Source: Chimonanthus salicifolius
Taxonomy: Eukaryota; Streptophyta; Magnoliopsida; Laurales; Calycanthaceae
DNA: 64,000 bases
Direction of reading: 5' to 3'
NCBI GenBank assembly: GCA_013350335.1
Contig: CM023540.1
Coordinates: forward strand, 19,287,828 to 19,351,827
Shown: one piece after another, positions 56,047-64,000 of the stretch
Position numbering within the stretch: the first letter of the stretch is position 1
How the letters are laid out: each line of letters begins with the position of its first letter
The notes under the pieces: generated by a model
The model's input: the letters and a program-made list of their open reading frames with translations, nothing else
What the model was told of the DNA's origin: nothing
Database searches by the model: none
Program-made: the position numbers and the translations under genes

Positions 56047-57674
56047 AAATTTTCAGTCAAATCTAGATACTTCACAATTTTCAATCCATTTTTAAATTTC
56101 ATTTTTTTTTATAACTCTATCTATTTATAAATTTTAGTTTTAGTCCACAAGAAGATTGGAAATTTGATAAAAGCTAAAATTGTCAATAGTGTAACAAATA
56201 CCGATGGCAAATTTAATTTTATCGTATTTTTATCGACCAATGCCGTTATTGCATATTATAAAAAATTTACTGCCATTTCCTTTTTTATTGGTAAAAAATC
56301 AGTAAAAATGTGATTAAAAGATGGTTTTTTGGTATATTGCCATTATTAATATTTATTCTTTTAATTTTTATCGAAAATAATACTAGTATTATAGAGAGCT
56401 TATTATGAATGTTCTAAGCTCTAAATATCTAATTTTTTTTCTATTATATTTTTAGTTTGATTCTTCCCTTATTAGTATTTAGTAATGAAAGTATATTCCA
56501 TTAGATAATATTCTATGGTCTAAGAAGTAATATATGATATATTATATTTTATTAGATAATTTCTATAGTTTATTTGCAATTTATTCACAAATTTATTATG
56601 GTTATTTCAAGTTTAAATGTCATTTTTATTTATATATTTATTATTATATATTTGTATTATTACTTAAACATTTATATTTTCACGATATTTTCCCAATAAT
56701 TTTTCAATAAAATTTAAAATTGAAAAATATCACAATATTATATTATCCAAAAAACACTATTTGTAACATTCGTTATGAGTTATGACAGCCCCGCATAGAG
56801 GAAAGGAAGACCACAAAAATTCAAACCTTAGCGGGCCCGAGGCTTGTAAGTTGCGCAACTGCCAACTGGCTGTACCATCACATCATAAACGGGGCACGTG
56901 GCGGTGAAAAGGGTGAAAGGAAACAGAACCCACGTAAGAAAGATCGGAAAGATCGGAAAAAGGAGCTTCCTTTGGCCTTTTTCCTTTTTTCAGGAAAAGC
57001 GCATCTTTTCGCTTTCCACGTTCTTATTCTTCTAATATTATAATTAATTACTGTCATTAGTTAAAATCACTTGTTTAATAAGACTTTAATGACACTTCAA
57101 CTCCGTTTCTTTTCCTCCTCATTTCTTTAATCCCCTTTCTTTGTTTTTATCCATTTCTTTTTTCTATTCTCTCTATTTCTTACTCCACACGTTAGATGCA
57201 TTCTTTCCACAGTGGAAATAACTAAGAAATTAGAAATGTGAGAGGTCACGTTCCAAGTGGAAAATGGGTGGCCCACTCTTACATCTTATAACCAATGCTG
57301 TGGATGGTGACTTGGATAGATAGGGATCAAGGCAATTTTTTCTTAACCATGTTTCTCACGTTAGATTCAATGGCACCCATCTAACACTCTTCTTAGTTGA
57401 CCAAAAAAAGTAAGGTTCACCAAGGTGGATGAAATAGTTAGGTGGCTAGAATTCAAACTTCTATGCTATTTATTGACTTTGAAAGTCACTAAAAATCGAC
57501 TTGGGATACTTTTTTTAAATGTGACTTTCAAAATAAAATGATATTATTTGATCTTAATTCAAAGATAAATAAATAAATAGTTTTGAAATAAAAATAAATT
57601 TCTTTACTTTGTTTATTTTTATATGAGAATAGACAAATTTAGATAATCGTCAAATAAATTTTGAGTGTTCATTT
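56047..57674. other. Spacer without recognised genes
   Basis: Very AT-rich to 56750, then a more balanced stretch (56770-57010) with GGGGCACGTGGCGG (G-box, 56893-56906) and tandem AGATCGGAA, resembling a promoter but with no gene downstream. Nothing else supportable. Confidence 0.4.
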
Positions 57675-57682
57675 AATTTATG

Positions 57683-58129
57683 TAGAGCTGCAATACATAT
57701 AGATCTGGATGAGTTTCAAATATGCCTGAACTCGATCTCAAACTGTAATTAAGAGGCTTAACTCTGACTTCGAGCATGTGTCAAACTAAACTACTCTGTC
57801 CCAAACCTGACTCAAATTATATTTATATGGCCCAAGCTTGATTTCAAGCTCAAATTATTTATGCAGGCTTATTTTGGCCTAAAATAAAAAAATATATTAT
57901 TTTATATAAATAAATTATATACACATTAATTAAAGAAAACTATATTTTATAATCTATGGTTTAAATTTAGGCTTTGGATCAAACTCAAGCTCACTTGTCT
58001 CAAATTCTAACTCGGACTTAATATTTTAGGCCAAAAAATAAGCCGGCCTAAGTTTGAGTCAACCTAAACTCAAATTTTTTAGGCTCTTGCATGTGGACTC
58101 AAGTTACAATGATCCAAATTGTAACCCTA
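57683..58129. mobile_element. hAT-type MITE-like element
   Basis: Ends TAGAGCTGCAATACATATAG and, at the right, the complement of TAGGGTTACAATTTGG. Flanks AATTTATG (57675-57682) and AATTTATC (58130-58137) match at 7 of 8, the hAT target size. The interior is rich in CTCAAGCTTG/AACTCGA words and does not code. Confidence 0.55.
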
Positions 58130-59547
58130 AATTTATCGTTGAGATAATTATGAAGATTTAAAAGAACAAAGAAGATTTATCTAAAGTGGCTTAAAATAGA
58201 AACATAGATCCTCATATTACATTTGTTGAGTTGGATTCAGTTACCACACTTCTTTCATGTTGATAATTAAAATATATAAAATTTGTGTAAAATATTGGTA
58301 AAAATAGAAAAAAATAATTTTAACTTAAAATAGAGAAATTTTGTGAAAATTCTTAAAATTAGAAAGAGATGTTTTAGACTAGATTTTGTCAGTTACATTA
58401 ATTAATCAAATTTTTGTCATATAAATACCTAAAAAATATGTAAGTTCGTGTAAAAATGGTTAAAATTTTAAAAAATGATTTTCAGATTGGATTTTATAAG
58501 TTGGAAGTATTTTATCCATCTTGACCTAAAAATATGCAAAATCTTTGAAAAAACTTAAAAATAGAAAAAAAAAATTAGATGGATATAATAAGTTGAATGA
58601 TTTAACAGTTAAATTTTAACTATATCTTACCACATCAACAACTATGGAAAGAAAAATTTATGTAAAAAGTAACATAAAATAGAAAAGAAATTTTAGTGAG
58701 TTGAAATGACTAGGTCATTCTCTTTAAATAGCACTTAAAATAGACAAAATTCACACAAAAAGAATAATTTTTAAAAAAAAATTCTGAATCAATTTGGTGA
58801 ATTTTAAGGCAAAGAACTAATTGTAATAAATTTACAATTTTTTTTCCAAAATGCCATTTACAAGCTCTCTTATCAAATGTTGATCTTTTGTTGTTAGGTA
58901 AGTAGAATACTTTTCTTCAATTTTTTTTTTTATTTAGTTTTTATAAATAGATTGTTGATTCGATATATCATATATTTTATGTTGATATTAGAAATTTTAA
59001 TTGATTAATAAATATTTGTATCTTTAAGGATTAATTACTTTAGTTACAAAATAAATTGATAAATAAACACATACTACATTTGGATCACCAAGCACATACA
59101 ATGAACTTTTTTTTTTTTTTTAAATCCATTGAAAATCATTTTATAAGGATATTTTAGTCAAAATATGAAATCTTAGAAAACTTGTTTTAGTTTTAAGTCA
59201 GCTTGAGATGAAAATGTTAATACTCTTTTAAATTTGATAAAATATTGAAATTATTGTTGTAACGAATTAAAATTTTAATTAAAAAATGTCTTCTGATGTT
59301 TATCCAAGAATTACATATCAGCCAAAACAATTAAGAATTCTTTTGCCTCCAATAAACAATAGCATTATTATTAACCATTTTTTTTTTATAATATGGTATT
59401 CTTGTCCCACATTAGAAGTGAGAGTAACCCACAGATACACAAAACCAAAAAATATCAATGAAATGTTTTATATTTTAATTTATGTAAAATATTCTTCATT
59501 AAGAGATGTAAACTCTACTTACACTGTTATTTTGAGGGAATTAATTT
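58130..59547. other. Spacer without recognised features
   Basis: Extremely AT-rich. Open frame 59286-59606 runs into a SINE and has no motif. Confidence 0.4.
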
Positions 59548-59712
59548 TTTTTTTAATTAACGTATGGGAAATTCAGATACAGTCCTACGAAAATCCCCAC
59601 AGATGAATCTACTACCCTTAAGCTACACCAAGATTAGGTTATGGAGGCTCGAATCCATAACCTTCTGCTTCTTGAAGTGGAAGGCAATCAATTGAGCTAC
59701 ATCGTACTTTTA
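59548..59712 (-). mobile_element. SINE (family 1)
   Basis: Minus-strand copy: poly(T) start, GATGAATCTACTACCCTTAA, TTATGGAGGCTCGAATCCAT (B box complement), and GGCAATCAATTGAGCTACAT (A box complement). Confidence 0.7.
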
Positions 59713-59889
59713 TTAAAATGATGCACTCAATCTATTTATTTGTTGTTAATCATGATAAATTAAATAAGTAAAAGGATGATAAAATAAAAATAAATTCAAT
59801 AACTCAATTTAATAAAAGCTATTCAGGATTGAGGTCTTCGATTTTTATAGGATATGTGCATAATAAGGTTCCACGGTCCCACCACTTAA

Positions 59890-60130
59890 ACCCACGTGTA
59901 TGTAAAGAAGCATTTGCAATTATTCCGAAGGATTAGTGCAGCGATAAACTTGAACAATTTCTGACATTAAAAAAATCTATTCATATGCAAGTCAATTCTC
60001 TTATAGTGAAAATTCATTAACACGTGGCAACAAATCAAAGAATTGTCCACGTGGTCACGTCTCGTTATGGATAGACATGTGGGCCATGACGAGGCAGAGG
60101 AGATCTACGCTTGGAAGAATGGCCACCACT
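59890..60130. promoter_or_regulatory. G-box / ABRE cluster
   Basis: CACGTG at 59893, CACGTGGC at 60021, CCACGTGG at 60047 and GTCACGTC immediately after: four ACGT-core bZIP/bHLH sites in about 170 bases. No gene was identified on either side within the window, so a regulatory role is inferred only from the clustering. Confidence 0.35.
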
Positions 60131-61118
60131 AATTTCCGTCTCTACTTTTCTCACTTGGAGGGGAAGCTTCTTATTGGTGGGCCTATGGGCCTATGGAGCT
60201 CCGACACGATTACAGTTGGGCCTTGATGATGTGGACCTTTCTTAAAGAGAGGTTGGTGGAACACTGAAAGCAGGCAGGAGACAAGCCCCAATTAAGGAAT
60301 CATCAAATCCTAGCCATGAGAAGCCACAAAAAAAAAAGGGGTTTAGAATCAGCATTTCTAATGTGGCCAGGGATTCAACTTTATAGTTCTAATTAAAGAT
60401 CATGTAGCAATCTCATCCATGTCTCTTGGCTTCAATGAGGTATTCATAGCTTTCCTTGGAAGGTGGGAATAGAGACGAAAATGAATATTTAAAATTTTGA
60501 AATTTCATAAATATTTGAATTTAGATAAATAAATTTTATATCAATTTAATTTTTTGAATTCGATTCTAAATTTGAATGTAATATATGTTTTTATTCAGTT
60601 GTGAATTTAAATACAATATATCTGAATACGATTAATCAGTTTATGTTATGCCTCGACTCTTGGGATACATTACTAATTTTTATTTTTTTTTTAATTCTGA
60701 CCTTCACTTCTATGCATGCCTAACCGCATGTAGGACCCATCCCAGATGAAAAATCTGGCCGAAAAAAGGTCCCCATTGTCCAATTTACCAGAGAGACTCT
60801 GCTGAAATTTTGATAGAATTCTGAGGGCCCGAAGAGACCTTAGACTTATCGACCAACTCACATGTGCTATTCCTACGTGCCGTTAAACATACATGTGAGT
60901 AAAGGTAAGAGTTTTAAAAAAAAAAAAAAAAATTTAGCCGTGCGTCTGAGTCTGACGGTGACATTATTGATGATTGGCATATTATGAGTTAAGCTGTATG
61001 AAGATCTTCCTATGCCTTTAGCATATTGTCTATAAAGAAGTAAAATATAGTTGGATTTAACCACTTAAACAATATATATTTTTTTTTTATTATTGAAGTT
61101 TGGCTATTTTTTTTATGA
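60131..61118. other. Spacer without recognised genes
   Basis: 60131-60300 is of mixed composition (GGTGGGCCTATGGGCCTATG repeat); afterwards AT-rich. No coding motif. Confidence 0.4.
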
Positions 61119-61315
61119 CGGAAAGTGTTTAGGTGTCTTGCTCAACTAGTCTTTCGGGACATGTGTATGTCTCCTTACGCACATGCTAGATTCAAACAGT
61201 GAGACCTTACTCTGTACATATCTGGAAGTGGCCCTTCATGGAAGTTATCAGGAAATGAACCTAATACCTTAATCCTAAAGTCTTGTGTCTCAATCACTAG
61301 GTCAACTCTTTGAAG
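61119..61315 (-). mobile_element. SINE-like repeat (family 2)
   Basis: Plus-strand landmarks GTGTTTAGGTGTCTTGCTCA, TTTCGGGACATGTGTATGTC, AATGAACCTAATACC and TCAATCACTAGGTCAACTC, in the same order as 39288-39475. Confidence 0.5.
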
Positions 61316-62214
61316 TTTGAAATTTTACAATTTGATTAATCTAATTTTTCTTTTGTGAAAGAGAATGCAAGATTTTAGTTTTGTGGAAATATTTGAATTT
61401 GACAATATAAAGTAGAGATGAATTTGGAGCGTATATCTAAAAAACCGACATGGTCTAAATCTGAATTCAAATATGACAATGTCAAGCAAATATTTTACCC
61501 AGATATAATACAACTCTAATACATCTACATGTTTAAATGGAGTCTGCAACAGGTTGTTATCGTATTCGTATTCGGCGAGAGATGGGTTCTTGAGATTCTT
61601 CATCATAAAAATAAATTAAAAATATAAATCTTTCCAATAAATAATTTTATCCCCACTTGAATCAGTAAATTCTACTCTTAAGTGTGCACAAAACACGAGC
61701 AAAAGAACATGAATGATCGTGGAATATGCTTAAAAGCTTTCATGCATCTGTCGTTCGATTCTATTTGAGTTAGGATTACTTTGCCTAAAGCAAAATTCTA
61801 AAGGGAACCATCCTTCAAAGAAAAGGGTTAAAGCACCTTTTCCATGTACATGCAACTTTCAAGTGTTCATTGCATGAGAAAACTTGGACCACGTAATAAT
61901 TTGTGGCTCACAAAAAGAAGAATTATTATTATTATTTTAATTTCTGCTAAAGAAATGATGGTTTATTGATGGATTCCTATTCCGGATGGAGTAAGAATCA
62001 ATTCTATGAAAGGCTGTATTTCTTTTGCAAAAAGTATTGAATACTATTTATAAAAAGTACAGACTAATTTTTTAAAAAAAAAAGAGAAAGAAAAAAATAA
62101 TATTTGTTAGAAAATGAGCTTTCCAATTACTAATAACCAATATGAGCATGAGACTGCTCTAACATGCCATCCATCAAAAGTGTATCACATTACTTGTAAG
62201 CTCTATATAATGGC

Positions 62215-62566
62215 TTAGGCTGAAACTTGGATCGGATCGAGTCAGGTTTAATAAAATCAACTTAACTCATGTAAAAAATTATTGAATCCGACTCGATCCG
62301 ACCCGAATTACTGATCCGAGTTACTCAATCCTATCAAACCTGAATTTCTGACCTGACTCAACCCGAGTTCTGTTTTATAACTTGGTTCACTCGGGTCGAG
62401 TTGGGTTGCTTTTAAACTTCTCAATCCGACCCGATTAGAATTTCATGCAGGTTTATTTTTTCTCAACCCGATCTGATCCGAGATATACAAAAGCATAACC
62501 CAAAGCCATTGAATTCTCAGGTTAGGTTATGCGGGTCAGATTAAAACCGACCCAAGTTTCACCCTA
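62215..62566. mobile_element. hAT-type MITE with exact 8-bp target duplication
   Basis: ATAATGGC lies exactly on both sides (62207-62214 and 62567-62574). The ends are TTAGGCTGAAACTTGGATCG and CGACCCAAGTTTCACCCTA, an inverted repeat. The 352-bp interior is rich in GACCCGA/TCGGGTC words and does not code. Confidence 0.85.
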
Positions 62567-62774
62567 ATAATGGCCGGAAAAGTCTGCCAATCACTTTCAG
62601 CTAAACACATTGTTTACAAACTATAGTTTGTCTTGGACTCTGTAGGGTTGATAGAAGATCTGGCAATGGGTCGGGTTCAGGACAAGTCTATTCGGATTCA
62701 AAACTTTTTAAGTTAGGATTTATTTCAGGTTTTGTTAAATAGTTCAGTTGGTTTGAATCTATTTTTCATCTAAT

Positions 62775-62960
62775 TCAAAGAGGTTGGAGTGATGGTTAGG
62801 AACCCGTCTCAAGAAACGGAAGTTCTAAGTTCAATTCCCACTCTACCCCAAAGAGTCACTCCTTATAGAATTATCTAGGCTTGCACAAGCTCCGAAGATT
62901 ACTCAGGTGTTCTTAGAGGCCTGAACACCTTACTCAAATAAGATTTTCATCTGAATTAAA
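62775..62960 (+). mobile_element. SINE-like repeat (family 2)
   Basis: GGTTGGAGTGATGGTTAGGA (A-box-like), AGTTCTAAGTTCAATTCCCA (B-box-like), then GGCTTGCACAAGCTCCGAAG, ACTCAGGTGTTCTTAGAGGC and an A-rich end. Best preserved member of family 2. Confidence 0.6.
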
Positions 62961-64000
62961 AAATAAATAAATTAGACAGCATGTGGAATTTATATTGTGT
63001 GGGCTCATAAGATGGTCCTCCTGGAGGTTTAAATGTGAAATAATTTTTAGGATTAAATTTTAATTATTTAATTTCTCTTATTTAAAGATATAATCAAATT
63101 GATGTGCTTGTGTACCACATCACTTAGCATCAGTTGTTAGAAAAGAAGGTTTGAGGTTGCATGTGCTATTTGTATCTGGGTAATTAAGAGCCAAGCATCC
63201 CTTGGTTAGGGTTTCAATGGACTAGAGGTTGGCCCTAGTCTGCAAGTCCAGGCCAGGCTGGACCGATGTCTTCTCAGCTAACATATCTGGCCTGGCAAGG
63301 GGTCCAAACCATAGTTTAAAACCTTAGAGAAAATGTCAGACCAGTTGCTCCAATCGTCTTGACTCGGTTGAGCGAGGCAACAAGTTTATTTGATTGTTTG
63401 GGTCAAGTTCAAAACTCGTCCGAGTTACACGATTTGTTGGATTTTGAGTCTAGTCGGAGTTTTGAGTTTCAAAGTAATGGTCCAAACCCTAATTTACAGA
63501 GCAGAAAAGACAGGGTTCTAAATTCAGCTCTTCTGTGCAATGCAGTTTCCGGGTCACACTGGGCCAATGCTGGTCAACTCAGGCCCATCTTCGCCCGCAC
63601 AAGTCTAAATCGGCAGATCCTTTTCTTTATATTAAAAAAAAATACTATTTTGTATTTTTCTTAAGCGATAAATGATCCCAACAGGACCATATAAAGTGGC
63701 CATGATCCAATGACACGTTGGCGATAAGTATTGGCCTATCCTGATTTATTTATTTTTTATTTAAAAAAAACGGTTTCAACCCCCTTTTGAATTATTTTCA
63801 CCAATTTTTTTTAAATTTAAAAAGTTTTAAAAGCAAGTTATTCAATTTTTTAGTTATTTTCATTAATTTTTTGAGTTTCAGTTCTAACATAGTATCAAAT
63901 TTTGAGTTTTTTTTTGAAAATAGTTTAATGAAATAATATTCACTATTTAAGGAGTTCAATGAAGATGTGTTAATGTCATTCGCATAGTTTGTAAAGTGTC
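62961..64000. other. Spacer to window end
   Basis: 63170-63640 is less AT-rich and contains an open frame (63359-63664), but it has no recognisable motif and TTGGTCCAAACCC-type repeats, so it is probably old repeat. TTGGCGATAAGTATTGGCCT near 63720 faintly resembles the CGATATC repeat. No gene supported. Confidence 0.4.

Overview
The window is nuclear DNA of a flowering plant. It has GT-AG introns, three recognisable plant genes (a P4-ATPase flippase, a WUSCHEL-related homeobox gene and a CDF-type Dof factor), AT-rich spacers, and many plant-type mobile elements: Ty3/gypsy LTR elements, an L1-type LINE, TRIMs, tRNA-derived SINEs, and hAT, PIF/Harbinger and Stowaway-like MITEs. The very long element-filled intron and the element density suggest a medium or large genome. 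The species cannot be read from the sequence.

Layout. 1-1051: upstream spacer, then promoter and 5' UTR with a probable 5'-UTR intron. 1203-18905 (+): an ALA1-like phospholipid-translocating P4-ATPase in seven coding exons that join to 1128 residues with every splice phase consistent. Its intron 5 is 9.56 kb and holds nested transposons. These carry fragments of three host genes on the minus strand: CTP synthase, epoxide hydrolase and a PPR protein. 18906-29536: spacer with TRIMs, SINEs, a solo-LTR-like block and a 1-kb foldback element. 29537-31403 (-): a two-exon WOX11/WOX12-type gene with a foldback element of the same family in its intron. 31404-50226: gene-poor repeat-rich spacer with TRIMs, SINEs, a 1.76-kb PIF/Harbinger-type element swollen by minisatellites, and a possible small transcription unit near 35 kb. 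50227-53260 (-): a two-exon cycling Dof factor (CDF). 53261-64000: CDF upstream region, a third copy of the foldback family, hAT-type MITEs, SINEs, a CA-rich tract and a G-box cluster; no further gene recognised.

The three genes act separately: lipid asymmetry at membranes (ALA1), root and organ founder-cell identity (WOX11/12 clade) and photoperiod or stress transcription (CDF). Nothing indicates a functional cluster.

The most notable points are: (1) a short gypsy remnant in ALA1 intron 5 in which a processed CTP synthase segment is joined in frame to gag and followed by the pol C-terminus, between two LTRs with a matching 5-bp target-site duplication; (2) a 3.38-kb solo LTR in the same intron carrying epoxide hydrolase and PPR fragments; (3) a foldback element family with about 9-bp target duplications and CGGCTCGCCGAA / CATGAACAGTAAA tandem repeats, present three times; (4) an N-terminal ALA1 reading frame that is one base out of register with the rest of the protein.
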